Of a stretch of 64,000 nt of DNA, positions 27,021 to 35,890 are shown in pieces. The stretch is taken from NCBI GenBank assembly GCA_049115735.1, contig JAGDZP010000010.1, forward strand, positions 62,001-126,000. Reading direction: 5' to 3'. Within the stretch, counting starts at the first letter, position 1, and each line of letters opens with the position of its first letter. The DNA is from CAXBNB01 sp049115735 (GTDB lineage Bacteria; Bacteroidota; Bacteroidia; Cytophagales; Cyclobacteriaceae). The notes beneath the pieces were generated by a model. That model saw only the letters and a list, made by a program, of their open reading frames with translations. It was not told the origin of the DNA and did no database searches. The position numbers and the translations under genes were made by a program.

Positions 27021-28412
27021 TTACTTGTCTTTGTTGCCGATTTCGAAGCTTTCAATGTAGCCAAGTGGATCTTTTCCGTCATAGTTTATTCCATCTATGA
27101 AATCCATTGTAGCTGGTTTGTAGCCATCTGTGGTAGGCAGTTCTCCTGCCCCGAGATATCCTTCCTCTACCAAAAGGTCTGCAGCTTTCGACCAGATATC
27201 AGGTCGGTATATATCCTTGATCGTACTATGATACCAGTCTGCTGGCTTAGTGTCGGGAATCTGTCCCCATCTTCTCATTTGAGTAAGGAACCAAATACCA
27301 TCAGAGTAGAATGGGTATGTTGCATGGTATCTGTAGAATACATTGAAATCAGGCATAGAGCGCTTGTCACCTTTTTCGAATTCGAATGTTCCAGTCATAG
27401 AGTTGGCGATTACTACAGAATCGGCTCCTACATACTCAGGCATAGAAAGAATGCCAACGGCTTTTGGTCTATTGCCAGGAGTATCCAACCATTTACCAGC
27501 TCTAATAAGTGCTTTCGTCACTGCTGTGGCTGTATTAGGGTATTTTTCAACAAAACTCTTAGTCATTACAAATACCTTTTCCGGATTGTTCTTCCAAACG
27601 TCATAGTTCGTTGTTACCGGAACGCCAATTCCTTTGAACACAGCTTGCTGGTTCCATGGCTCACCCACACAGTATCCGTATATGGTTCCTGCCTCCAGTG
27701 TTGCTGGCATTTGTGGTGGTGGTGTTACAGATAATAATACGTCTGCGTCAACCTGTCCTTGAATGTTATCAGCGGTATAAAAACCAGGGTTTATTCCAGC
27801 AGCCGCTAACCAATATCTGATTTCATAATTGTGCGTGGAAACGGGGAATACCATTCCCATTTTAAAGGCTTTACCGTCTGCTTTGTACTCATCAATTACT
27901 GGAGCAAGGGCTTCTGCCTTGATAGGATGGACGGGTTTTCCGTCAGCTCCTTTTGGTACGTTAGGCTTCATTTTCTCCCATACAGCGTTTGATACGGTTA
28001 TTCCATTACCATTCAAATCCATAGAAAATGGAGTAACCAGCTCGGCCTGACGTCCAAATCCTGCACCTGCCGCGATAGGCTGTCCTGCCAACATGTGCGA
28101 GCCATCCAGCTGACCATCAATCACACGATCAAGGACATTTTTCCAGTTTGACTGGGCCTCAATGGTTACGAATAAACCTTCGTCCTCGAAGTATCCCAGC
28201 TCTTTGGCAATCGCCAAAGGAGCCATATCTGTCAATTTGATAAACCCGAATGTTAGCTGTGGTTTTTCAATTTCCAATTGAATTGTTTTGCTGGTCGAAG
28301 CTTCTTCCATTTCGGCTGAAGTTTCGTTTTCCTTGGTTCCACCGCATTGGCTAAGGCCAAGCAGTGCCAGTCCGGCAGCAAGTGCCCGATATTTTTTACT
28401 TATTGAAAACAT
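27021..28412 (-). CDS. nrtA: Nitrate-type ABC transporter substrate-binding lipoprotein
   Basis: 463 residues. Signal with lipobox GLSQCGG (lipid Cys about 23). LTFGFIKLTDMAPLAIAKELGYFEDEGL and DGQLDGSHMLAGQPIAAGAGFG are typical of NrtA/NasF-type binding proteins, and AGTIYGYCVGEPWNQQAV is the conserved C-lobe ligand region. It captures nitrate (perhaps nitrite) for NrtBCD. 26 bp after the porin gene. No nitrate reductase gene lies in this window. Confidence 0.94.
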   Translation of the reverse strand: MFSISKKYRALAAGLALLGLSQCGGTKENETSAEMEEASTSKTIQLEIEKPQLTFGFIKLTDMAPLAIAKELGYFEDEGLFVTIEAQSNWKNVLDRVIDGQLDGSHMLAGQPIAAGAGFGRQAELVTPFSMDLNGNGITVSNAVWEKMKPNVPKGADGKPVHPIKAEALAPVIDEYKADGKAFKMGMVFPVSTHNYEIRYWLAAAGINPGFYTADNIQGQVDADVLLSVTPPPQMPATLEAGTIYGYCVGEPWNQQAVFKGIGVPVTTNYDVWKNNPEKVFVMTKSFVEKYPNTATAVTKALIRAGKWLDTPGNRPKAVGILSMPEYVGADSVVIANSMTGTFEFEKGDKRSMPDFNVFYRYHATYPFYSDGIWFLTQMRRWGQIPDTKPADWYHSTIKDIYRPDIWSKAADLLVEEGYLGAGELPTTDGYKPATMDFIDGINYDGKDPLGYIESFEIGNKDK

Positions 28413-28438
28413 GTTTGTCTTAGTTTATGAGTTGGTAA

Positions 28439-29677
28439 TTATTTTTTTGTAGAAAAGAATGTAGGGGTAGCAGAAAGCTGTAACCACATCCAGTTGTTTA
28501 TTGCACCAGGATCTCCTGCTTTGTACAGTCCAAATTTATCAGCAGCGAATAGTTGGGAGTATCCCAGACTTACTTTGAATTCTTTGGATACAGCCAGGTT
28601 GTACACCAAATCAATCTCAGTACCCAAATATCCTGATGATACGACATCACTACTAGTCACTTCATCTGTAAATTCCGCATTAGCAGCCAACATGTGAACG
28701 TGTGTTAGTAAACTGGATTTTTTACCCAATTTAAAAGCAGTTTTAAGATAGATGTCATTCAAACCCATGGATGGCTGCTCTCCTACATAGAAGAAATCCA
28801 TGAAGCCATAAAACTTGTGATTGGTGCCAAATTGCTGTTTCCATCCTTCGTTCTCTACTGTAGATTCATCATCTCCTGAGACCATATCAATTCCCAATGT
28901 CAATGGAAGAGAACCTGCTTTGAAGCTTGCCGCAGCAGACAACAGATAAGAATTAATATCTACATCATTGAATTGTCCAAATTGATAATATGCTGAGAAA
29001 TCCAGTTTTACGTTTCCAGCTTTGATACTGGGAATAGCACCGATGGTTGTGTAGGTGCTTCCAGTGAATTGTACAACATTTGCTGTCATAAAGGATAACT
29101 TAGACCCTCCTTCTGATAGCGGTGCATCTAGCCATAGATACTGGATTGACTTATGATTGTCATTGTAATTAGGAGTATAATCATTTGATAGACCTACTTG
29201 GTTATAGGTGATTCCGGCATCTAGTTTTACTTTTCCAAAAGAAAATTTACCGATGGCGGCATCAAACGCCCTACCAGGAGCAGCCCATCCTAGTGCTCCA
29301 AAGAATCTCTGGTCACCATAAGAAATAGGCTGTCTACCAAATTTGAAAGTAGCAGCATCTGAAAACTTGTAAGACGCGGATGCTTCAAATATTGATAGTG
29401 TTCCACCGTTTGTCTGTGAGTTACCTCCCCACCAGTTGATGTATTGAGGAACTATTTTTATGGTAATACCTTCTGGAGATACATAAGAAAAGTAAAGTCT
29501 TGTTCTTTGTTGGGTAGCAATGGTAGGATCTCCACCTTCTGGTGAAAGGCTACTGTTATTGCCATTATACATTTCTGTTCTAGGTCTTACTTCACCTGAT
29601 AAAGTAAATTCCTGAGCACTGGCATAATTTGTAAAGGCCAATACCGTCAATACGCTTAAGTAAATAATCTTCTTCAT
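28439..29677 (-). CDS. Outer-membrane porin (alginate-export-like) of the nitrate operon
   Basis: From the ATG at 29677, 412 residues with signal MKKIIYLSVLTVLAFTNYAS-AQ; upstream ATGs at 29701/29704 add only a few polar residues. The mature part has EFTLSGEVRPRTEMYNG and many amphipathic strands (FKFGRQPISYGDQRFFG, YLWLDAPLSEGGSKLSFM), matching alginate-export/porin-type barrels of Bacteroidota. Its place at the head of nrtABCD suggests it admits nitrate through the outer membrane. Confidence 0.88.
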   Translation of the reverse strand: MKKIIYLSVLTVLAFTNYASAQEFTLSGEVRPRTEMYNGNNSSLSPEGGDPTIATQQRTRLYFSYVSPEGITIKIVPQYINWWGGNSQTNGGTLSIFEASASYKFSDAATFKFGRQPISYGDQRFFGALGWAAPGRAFDAAIGKFSFGKVKLDAGITYNQVGLSNDYTPNYNDNHKSIQYLWLDAPLSEGGSKLSFMTANVVQFTGSTYTTIGAIPSIKAGNVKLDFSAYYQFGQFNDVDINSYLLSAAASFKAGSLPLTLGIDMVSGDDESTVENEGWKQQFGTNHKFYGFMDFFYVGEQPSMGLNDIYLKTAFKLGKKSSLLTHVHMLAANAEFTDEVTSSDVVSSGYLGTEIDLVYNLAVSKEFKVSLGYSQLFAADKFGLYKAGDPGAINNWMWLQLSATPTFFSTKK

Positions 29678-29737
29678 TTGTTTTTTGCTATTGTTTAACA
29701 TCATTTTACGTGTTCTTGATAAATAACTAAGTATAAA

Positions 29738-29764
29738 TACGTAATTACTATGCAAACATACGTA
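29738..29764 (-). promoter_or_regulatory. Promoter of porin-nrtABCD with TACGTA operator pair
   Basis: On the minus strand a perfect -7 box TATGTTTG (29760-29753) is overlapped at its 5' end by TACGTA (29764-29759); a second TACGTA (29743-29738) sits just past the expected start site near 29746. The two hexamers are 21 bp apart, two helical turns. The same word recurs at the narK remnant promoter. Operator role is inference. Confidence 0.6.
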
Positions 29765-29818
29765 TGCCCTAAGAGGTCATCTATGGTTGAAAACAGCTTA
29801 AAACAACTTTTAATCAAT

Positions 29819-29846
29819 AAAAAAACCTACCAAGTGGCAGGTTTGA
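29819..29846 (-). terminator. Intrinsic terminator after the ABM-family gene
   Basis: AAACCT-A-CC (29823-29831), loop AAGT, GG-C-AGGTTT (29836-29844). The A-run at 29819-29825 is a U-run on the minus transcript, so it ends the gene at 29907-30263 before the nrt promoter. Confidence 0.6.
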
Positions 29847-29906
29847 AGTATAAGTTTCTGAAACAGAGTAGTTTTACTTTCTACGTAGTATTTCTGAGTA
29901 TTTATA

Positions 29907-30263
29907 TTATCTGTGATATCCTCCGAGTGCTCCCATATAGTTGGGGCCAAAATCTGTGAGGGCTGCTTTTACCGTCTCATCAGGGTTGCCATATACAGTA
30001 AAGCCAGTTGGAGACGCACAACTCATGAACCTTTCTGCAAATGCTCCGAATGCTGTAAGATGTACCATCACGGCCTCAGAATTAGTGTAACGCTCGTAAA
30101 TATGGCAAGAGGAGTTGTCGTCGCTGATCCACCATTCATATCCCAGTGTGTCTGGTTCATTCGATTGTGTGGCATCTACCATTTCATTCATTAGAGTTTT
30201 GAAGGCGTCTAATTGGCCTTCGAGGATATCCAGCTGGAGTACCCAAGCAATTTGATTTGACAT
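29907..30263 (-). CDS. Antibiotic biosynthesis monooxygenase (ABM)-fold protein
   Basis: 118 residues. WVLQLDILEGQLDAFKTLMNEMV, TLGYEWWISDDNSSCHIYERYTN and FTVYGNPDETVKAAL match the dimeric ABM/YgiN-like quinol monooxygenase fold. Many members have no proven substrate. It is single, ended by its own terminator, and sits between the nitrate porin promoter and the NHL gene; a palindrome CTACGTAG (29881-29888) lies just after its stop. Confidence 0.8.
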   Translation of the reverse strand: MSNQIAWVLQLDILEGQLDAFKTLMNEMVDATQSNEPDTLGYEWWISDDNSSCHIYERYTNSEAVMVHLTAFGAFAERFMSCASPTGFTVYGNPDETVKAALTDFGPNYMGALGGYHR

Positions 30264-30338
30264 AGTTGAATTAATTTTGTTAGAAATATTTGAAGTTAGG
30301 CAAAAGTCAAGTTAATTATGATACTTAGATTAATAAAC

Positions 30339-31409
30339 ATGATAAAGAAATCTACTAGCCTACTGATTCTTTGCATTTGTCTCAATGCTTGTGTGAAGCC
30401 CCACGTAGTAACTATCGCTGGGTCTGGTGTGAATGGAACCATTGATGGCCCAGCTAAACAGGCACTTTTAGCAAATCCCTTTGGTGTTGTCAGGGGACCG
30501 GATGGTGCTCTGTGGTTTTGCGAATATGATGGACATACGGTCAGGCGGATAGACAAAGAAGGAAACATAAAGACAATCGTTGGAAATGGTGTTGCGGGCT
30601 ATTCCGGCGATGGTAAAGCAGCCATAGAAGCTAGCCTAAATAAGCCTCATGAAATTAGATTCGACAGCAACGGAGATTTATATATCGCCGACATGACAAA
30701 CCAGGTTATTAGGAAAGTAGACATGATCTCTGGAAAGATATCCACTGTGGCTGGAAACGGCAAAGCTGGGTTTTCAGGCGATGGAGGATCTGCAATAGAA
30801 GCTCAACTCAAAAACCCGCATAGCATTCAGTTTGGCCCTGATGGAAATATGTACATCGCCGATGTTGGAAATCATCGCGTACGAGTAGTAGATATGATAA
30901 GTGGTACTATAAATACTCTGGCAGGCAATGGAGAGACCGGACCTACCCCTGATGGGGTAAGTTTCAAAAACATACCCTTAAATGGTCCGCGTTCACTGGA
31001 TTTTGATAACAATGGAGATATATGGTTAGTACTTAAAATTGCCAATCAAATTTTTAGATTGGATCTCGAGTCTGAAAGAATCTTTCATGTAGCAGGTACA
31101 GGTGAGAAAGGATTTAGTGGAAATGGTGGTGATGCTCGATACGCTCAGTTGTCAGGTCCAAAAGGAATAGCTATTGCAAAGAATGGTAATGTTTTCATAG
31201 CTGATACTGAAAGTCATTCGGTGCGGGTGATTGACATTAAATCAGGTGTTATTGATGTCCTGGTCGGAACAGGTGAACGCTTTGATGGAGAAGATGGAGA
31301 CCCTCTTTTGTGCGGTTTAGCAAGGCCACATGGTGTCTATGTAGAAAACGATGGTTCAGTGCTGATAGGGGATAGTGAAAATCATAAAATTAGGGTTTGG
31401 TGGCCCTAA
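30339..31409 (+). CDS. NHL-repeat lipoprotein
   Basis: I use the ATG at 30339 (356 aa) because it directly opens a lipoprotein signal ending LNAC. Repeats of VAGNGKAGFSGDGG, ADMTNQVIRKVD, ADVGNHRVRVVD and ADTESHSVRVID show a six-bladed NHL beta-propeller. The repeats keep the motif GDGx-AIEAxLxxPH typical of Bacteroidota NHL proteins. No catalytic site is evident; likely a binding or scaffold protein in the periplasm or on the surface. Diverges from the ABM gene. Confidence 0.88.
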   Translation: MIKKSTSLLILCICLNACVKPHVVTIAGSGVNGTIDGPAKQALLANPFGVVRGPDGALWFCEYDGHTVRRIDKEGNIKTIVGNGVAGYSGDGKAAIEASLNKPHEIRFDSNGDLYIADMTNQVIRKVDMISGKISTVAGNGKAGFSGDGGSAIEAQLKNPHSIQFGPDGNMYIADVGNHRVRVVDMISGTINTLAGNGETGPTPDGVSFKNIPLNGPRSLDFDNNGDIWLVLKIANQIFRLDLESERIFHVAGTGEKGFSGNGGDARYAQLSGPKGIAIAKNGNVFIADTESHSVRVIDIKSGVIDVLVGTGERFDGEDGDPLLCGLARPHGVYVENDGSVLIGDSENHKIRVWWP

Positions 31410-31462
31410 TGATTGCTATAAACCTCACGTCTTAAGTATACGAATCTAGGGTAGACAATGAC

Positions 31463-32176
31463 CTAACTATCCAAAAAGAAATTATGGACTGCAATTTCCT
31501 TTTTTAGTTTATCGACATTAGGAATACCAATTTTTTTCCCTTTGGCTTCTAAAAGCTTTTCTTTCTTAAGCGCAGAGATTATGCGTATTACCTGTTCGTC
31601 TGTGGTACCTGCAAAATCAGCAATTTCTTTGCGGGACAGTTGGATGTTCAGGAAGCCGTTTGTTTGACCAAACTTCCGGTTGATATAAAGAATAGCGTCT
31701 ATTACTTTTTCCCTTACCGTCATTTGTGCAAACTTTTTAACCTTTGTTTCGCTTCGGTTAAGCTCCTCAGCATAGAACAGCATGAAATCATATGTTAGCT
31801 TTGGAATTTTGTGCAGCATCTCATCAAGCACTTCATTACTGAAGTTGCAAAGTATGGTGTCTTCTACGGCCACAGCACTTATTTGATAAAATTCTCCAGC
31901 CCCAAATCCTCTATGGCCGATTATCTCACCGTCCTTGGCAAAGCGCACAATCTGCTCCCGTCCATGAATTCCTGTTTTTGCTACTTTGACTTTGCCCTGA
32001 TAAACAAAGTAAAGGCCATGAACAGGAGAACCTTCGATGATGAAATTCTGAGGTTTTTTACAGGTAAACGTGGTTTTCTTCCGGACGTAAGGCAGGCCTT
32101 CGTCTGACAAGCAGTTTCTCTTTATGATGCAGTTTGTGTTGCTGCACGACTCACAATTGGCGTCATTTGCACCCAT
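31463..32176 (-). CDS. Crp/Fnr family regulator with N-terminal cysteine cluster
   Basis: 237 residues. Cys at 8, 11, 16 and 22 (CX2CX4CX5C) precede a cyclic-nucleotide-binding-type sensor domain (PVHGLYFVYQGKVKVAKTG) and a winged helix (QLSRKEIADFAGTTDEQVIRIISAL). Fnr proteins hold an oxygen-labile 4Fe-4S cluster on a similar set of cysteines, so oxygen or NO sensing is likely; this is inference. The recognition helix keeps E and R (E-Q-V-I-R) at DNA-contact positions. Its place between the narK remnant and the nrt operon suggests it controls nitrate genes. Confidence 0.9.
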   Translation of the reverse strand: MGANDANCESCSNTNCIIKRNCLSDEGLPYVRKKTTFTCKKPQNFIIEGSPVHGLYFVYQGKVKVAKTGIHGREQIVRFAKDGEIIGHRGFGAGEFYQISAVAVEDTILCNFSNEVLDEMLHKIPKLTYDFMLFYAEELNRSETKVKKFAQMTVREKVIDAILYINRKFGQTNGFLNIQLSRKEIADFAGTTDEQVIRIISALKKEKLLEAKGKKIGIPNVDKLKKEIAVHNFFLDS

Positions 32177-32259
32177 ACAATTCGATTTATGTTGTTTAGG
32201 TTAACCCAAAAACCAGAGGCATTTGGATTAACCAATATATTATAAATTAATCAATCTTA

Positions 32260-32613
32260 TCAGACTAATTCTAACTCTTCTTTCATTTCGGGTGATTCTT
32301 TGATTAATGGTTTGGAATTAACACTGTAATTATTTTCGGCTTCTTCAAACTCTCGTGACAGGTTTGGAGCTTCTTGTTTGATCGTTTTTTCAACCACACA
32401 GTGCTTCCATAAAAGGCATATTGCTGAAAGGAAGAACATCAGAATCCAGCAGCTAGACCAAAGGCCTGTTCCATTAAGTAAGTATCCAAATAAGATAGGG
32501 CAGAACAAGCCGGCAAGTACGCCTGTCATACTGCCTACTGCTCCGGCTTCCTTGCATATATAATAAGGAACGTGCTTGTACACAGTCGCCATTCCTGGAT
32601 GAAAATCTTCCAT
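32260..32613 (-). pseudogene. narK: Truncated nitrate/nitrite antiporter (C-terminal remnant of narK)
   Basis: 117 residues open from the ATG at 32613. After only seven residues the text runs GMATVYKHVPYY and KEAGAVGSMTGVLAGL, the second NNP-family signature, normally near residue 330 or later of a ~450-residue 12-helix MFS protein. Two membrane helices remain, then a long acidic cytosolic tail (NLSREFEEAENN). The promoter and first codons look joined to the C-terminus by an internal deletion. A working transporter is not plausible; a small two-helix protein could still be made. Confidence 0.8.
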
Positions 32614-32635
32614 GGTAAGTTTTGGTTATGAGTCC

Positions 32636-32672
32636 TACGTAAATAAAATACGTAAAAATACGTACAAAAATA
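32636..32672 (-). promoter_or_regulatory. Promoter of the narK remnant with three TACGTA operators
   Basis: Minus strand: perfect -7 box TATTTTTG (32672-32665) followed at once by TACGTA (32664-32659), TACGTA (32654-32649) and TACGTA (32641-32636). Predicted start site ~32658 falls inside the array, ~45 nt before the ATG. The placement over the start site suggests repression or start-site control by a palindrome-binding factor. Confidence 0.6.
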
Positions 32673-33013
32673 CTACGATATAAAGGAAATGACCATGGAA
32701 AATACTGTCTATTTTATCTGTTTTATAGCAAAATGAAACCTGTTATTTCGCAAGTAATTGATTCAATCTATTGCTAATAAGCAATTTGACAAAAATTGAT
32801 TTGGTTGTATTGGCAGAATTGAGAGGGGAATTATGGAGAATGGGCCATGTGAACAAGCAATTACTTGATGACAAGAATAAGGTTTTAGTAAAATCATTCT
32901 ATTGACCCCAAGCCTTTAACTTGATTTTTTTCAACTTCTTCAAATTTTCAGATGAAAGTTGAATGCAGAGGGGTATGATTTTTGTCCAGATTTTGTGACC
33001 TCCAACAGCACAA
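32673..33013. other. Intergenic stretch without recognised gene
   Basis: Between the narK-remnant promoter and the gene at 33014. A/T-rich, stops in all frames, no tRNA-like or terminator-like structure seen. It presumably holds the + strand promoter for 33014, but I could not find a perfect TAnnTTTG close to its start. Confidence 0.4.
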
Positions 33014-34018
33014 ATGAAACTACAATTAATTTCTATATTTTCTATTTTGAGCATAAATTGTTATGCGCAAGACCCAATATACTGCTTAAATATTGACAGC
33101 TTGGAATTTGAAGCATATGCTCAATTTAATCATGAACTGAACAGCAAAAGGGTCATTGTCATAGGTGAGAATCATTTCATGGAAGCCAATTATATAATAC
33201 AGGCCGAATTATACATGCATGTACACAAGTATTTTGGGGTTAAAAACCTTCTTATCGAGTATGGTCGAGCAGAGGCTATTTTGTATAATCAGTATTTAAA
33301 AACTGGTAAAAGAGAATACCTTGAAAAAACTTCTCCTGGTATGAGCAATCACGATCAATTCTTTAGAAACTGGCTAAAGCTTTTTGAATATAATTCTCAT
33401 TTAAATGAAGAAGATAAGTTTATGGTTCATGGTATTGACTTTGAGCGAGAACCAAGTCTATCATTTGTTGTTAACGAGTTGTTGAGTAGTTATAGCAATC
33501 ATCCCAATATTCAAGCTATTAGAAAAGCGTTAAGAATTAGACTTGATACCATTGGTATATGGCGTGATACCAAAAGTCATATGACCTATTTACGAAAGGA
33601 ACTAGAAGATATTTACTTTACGGACAGCTTAAACGCCTATTATATCGATTACATTCTGAAGAACAATTCCTATAAGTCTAGTTTGAATGATCGAAATAAA
33701 ATAATGCTTGAAACATTCCTTGAAATAGATTCAAGTGAAGAGAAATATTTGGCACAACTGGGCCTGGTTCATACAATGCTTAATTCTGTAACAAGTTTTA
33801 CGGCACTGTTAAATCAAGAACCTAAATATAAGGATAGTATTTTCGTAGCAAATATGTACAAGGTTGATTCTAAGAGGAAGAGCGCACTAAATGAAATAAG
33901 TGAATGTCCTGTAGTACTCTGTTGTTTCGACCAAACGACGGGATATGGGCAAAGAGGACAATGGGCCATAATTCTAAAGGATCAACCAAGCTACCCACCG
34001 CCTAAGAACATGAATTAA
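33014..34018 (+). CDS. Secreted erythromycin-esterase/ChaN-like protein
   Basis: 334 residues with a signal peptide ending NCYAQ. VIVIGENHFMEANYIIQAEL and GVKNLLIEYG resemble the first strand and metal/active-site loop (GE-x-H) of the EreA/TraB/ChaN superfamily; MVHGIDFEREPSL may be a second motif (GxD). The rest is helical and not recognised. The superfamily includes macrolide esterases, heme-binding lipoproteins and proteases, so no activity is assigned. Single gene closed by a bidirectional terminator. Confidence 0.65.
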   Translation: MKLQLISIFSILSINCYAQDPIYCLNIDSLEFEAYAQFNHELNSKRVIVIGENHFMEANYIIQAELYMHVHKYFGVKNLLIEYGRAEAILYNQYLKTGKREYLEKTSPGMSNHDQFFRNWLKLFEYNSHLNEEDKFMVHGIDFEREPSLSFVVNELLSSYSNHPNIQAIRKALRIRLDTIGIWRDTKSHMTYLRKELEDIYFTDSLNAYYIDYILKNNSYKSSLNDRNKIMLETFLEIDSSEEKYLAQLGLVHTMLNSVTSFTALLNQEPKYKDSIFVANMYKVDSKRKSALNEISECPVVLCCFDQTTGYGQRGQWAIILKDQPSYPPPKNMN

Positions 34019-34021
34019 TGC

Positions 34022-34048
34022 AAAAGGCCACCATTCAGGTAGCCTTTT
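34022..34048. terminator. Bidirectional terminator
   Basis: AAAAGGC-C-ACC (34022-34032), loop ATTCA, GGT-A-GCCTTTT (34038-34048), between convergent genes ending at 34018 (+) and 34080 (-). Confidence 0.7.
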
Positions 34049-34079
34049 ACTAGATCTTCTTGAATGCTTTAAAAAATTT

Positions 34080-34631
34080 CTAAAGAGTCACCTTAACTGG
34101 GATCTTTACTGAAGTATTTTCCCAGGCCAGCTGGATGTTAGCTCCAGTACTGTCCTTACTGATATCCGTAATGTTATAAGTAAGCGTTTCAACCGTGTTG
34201 CCAAGCTTTTCAGAATTAACGGTAACCTTAGCTGCAATGTTGGAATCTACCACCTTTGACATATTACCCCCTATAGAGGTGTCTTTGTAGAATAATACTG
34301 TCCATGAGCTTTTTCCTGGTGTCGCAAGCAATAAGTATTCTCCGGCAGCCAGGTCTTTACCACCTACTTTTACAGCCGTGCTAAATTTGATTTTAGTACC
34401 TCCGTTTGCGCCAGCTCTCCACAGTTTACCATAAGGTGTAAGGAACCCATCGCCATCACCAAATATTTTCCTTCCTTTCATCTGAGGTCTGAAGTAGTTG
34501 ATTTCAATGTCAGTGAATCCCACTTTTGTTGAGGCTGATCCCTCCGGACTAGGTCGTGGTTTGTCTTGTGCGAAAACGAAAAATGTTGTTAGCATTAATG
34601 CCAGAGCAATTGTTAGACTTTTGAATTTCAT
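34080..34631 (-). CDS. DUF2911 domain secreted protein
   Basis: 183 residues; signal peptide ends FVFAQ. RPSPEGSASTKVGFTDIEINYFRPQ-type start, GRKIFG, LTPYGKLWRAGANGGTKI and LAAGEYLLLATPG are the DUF2911 signature. Family proteins are small periplasmic or secreted beta-rich proteins of unknown role, common in Bacteroidota and Myxococcota. Single gene. Confidence 0.9.
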   Translation of the reverse strand: MKFKSLTIALALMLTTFFVFAQDKPRPSPEGSASTKVGFTDIEINYFRPQMKGRKIFGDGDGFLTPYGKLWRAGANGGTKIKFSTAVKVGGKDLAAGEYLLLATPGKSSWTVLFYKDTSIGGNMSKVVDSNIAAKVTVNSEKLGNTVETLTYNITDISKDSTGANIQLAWENTSVKIPVKVTL

Positions 34632-34756
34632 AATTGATTTGATTGTTAATAAAACATATACAGTTCCTCTCAGAAAGAAATGAACCGCTTTTCAATGATA
34701 ACTAAGAATTCTGATTTTTGTTTGAAGCTAGTTAAATTTTAGGAATATTTAGTTTT

Positions 34757-35791
34757 TCATCGCTGATTTCCATACCAGTTTTTTACCAGCTGCTCAGCAG
34801 GCTTGTTCTGCGGAGTGTATCTCGAATCTTCAATTCCACCTCTGTTTTTATGGTTGGAGTGCCATTTCCATAAGAATCCACCTCCAAACCATTCTTCATT
34901 CCAGTATGTCTTGAATAATGCTTCAAGTGCATTTTTTTGTCCTTCCATGTTCAGGACAGCCTCTTGACGGTCCATTTCCCAATGCCCGGCAGCAGTATAG
35001 TCCATACTGCGATATCCAAATTCTGTAAAGAGAATTGGCTTTTGGTGCTTTTTAGAGAATTTTGATAGGCTGGATTTGGTATCACCCCAGTTATTAACCA
35101 ATGTGGCCACCTCAGGCGTTTTTTCTTCACATATTGGGAAGTATGAATCCACGCCAATGTAGTCTAGTTGATGCCAGAATTTCACTTTATCATAGTTGTC
35201 CCAGTTGGCGGCATAGGTGAGCTTGCCTTTGTAGTGTCTGCGTATCTCTGGAATTAACTCGGTCCAATATCCGGGCCTTTTCTGTATGGCCAGTTTTATT
35301 TCAGTTCCAATGCATAGCATATCAACGTTTAGAGAGTCAGCAATTTTGGCATAGGTGAGAATATACTCGCTGTAGTTGGACTCCCATTGTTTCCAGAGAT
35401 CATCAGTGGGAAGATCGAACTCACCGGCCCAGCCTTGCCCGCGTACCCAAATATGTGGTTTGAGCATTATTTTCAATCCCAAACTCTTAGCTCCCTGTAT
35501 TGTTTCTATGCATCCTTTCACTTTTTCCCCCCTCCACTGTCTTTCATTGTTATAATGGACGCCTGGTTCTCCTGGCCTTGAAAATGCATAAGGCGTTACG
35601 GCAATCCAGTTGGCATTTACGCCTTTGATAGGAGCGAGGTGCTCTGGCCTAACTTCATGTCTTGGAGCAACGAAGCAAACACCATTGATTTTTTCACCTC
35701 GATAATTGATTGATTCATTTTCGGTCAGCCAGCTTAATGAGGCAATACCTGAAATTAGAAGGAGTAGTAGTAAGGTTTTGGTGGTAGTCAC
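34757..35791 (-). CDS. GH113-like glycoside hydrolase
   Basis: 344 residues with an N-terminal hydrophobic signal or anchor (LLLLLLISGIASL). A TIM-barrel hydrolase of clan GH-A: LCIGTEIKLAI gives the likely acid/base Glu and PILFTEFGYRSMDY the nucleophile Glu; LKIMLKPHIWVRGQGWAG and DYIGVDSYFPI fit family GH113 (beta-1,4-mannanases). Substrate specificity is inferred. No lyase, transporter or SusC/D genes adjoin it, so it is not part of a polysaccharide locus here. Confidence 0.8.
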   Translation of the reverse strand: MTTTKTLLLLLLISGIASLSWLTENESINYRGEKINGVCFVAPRHEVRPEHLAPIKGVNANWIAVTPYAFSRPGEPGVHYNNERQWRGEKVKGCIETIQGAKSLGLKIMLKPHIWVRGQGWAGEFDLPTDDLWKQWESNYSEYILTYAKIADSLNVDMLCIGTEIKLAIQKRPGYWTELIPEIRRHYKGKLTYAANWDNYDKVKFWHQLDYIGVDSYFPICEEKTPEVATLVNNWGDTKSSLSKFSKKHQKPILFTEFGYRSMDYTAAGHWEMDRQEAVLNMEGQKNALEALFKTYWNEEWFGGGFLWKWHSNHKNRGGIEDSRYTPQNKPAEQLVKNWYGNQR

Positions 35792-35890
35792 GGGCGGTTA
35801 AACGAAATTCTTGGGTTGGTGTTTTGTCGTGCAATCAAACATTCAATATGGTCAATTAGGTAACGTATCTATATTACTTATCTTTCAAGG

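Noticed and set aside
29750..29959. 69-codon + strand frame over the nrt promoter
   Set aside because: It would run through the terminator, the operators and the end of the ABM gene.
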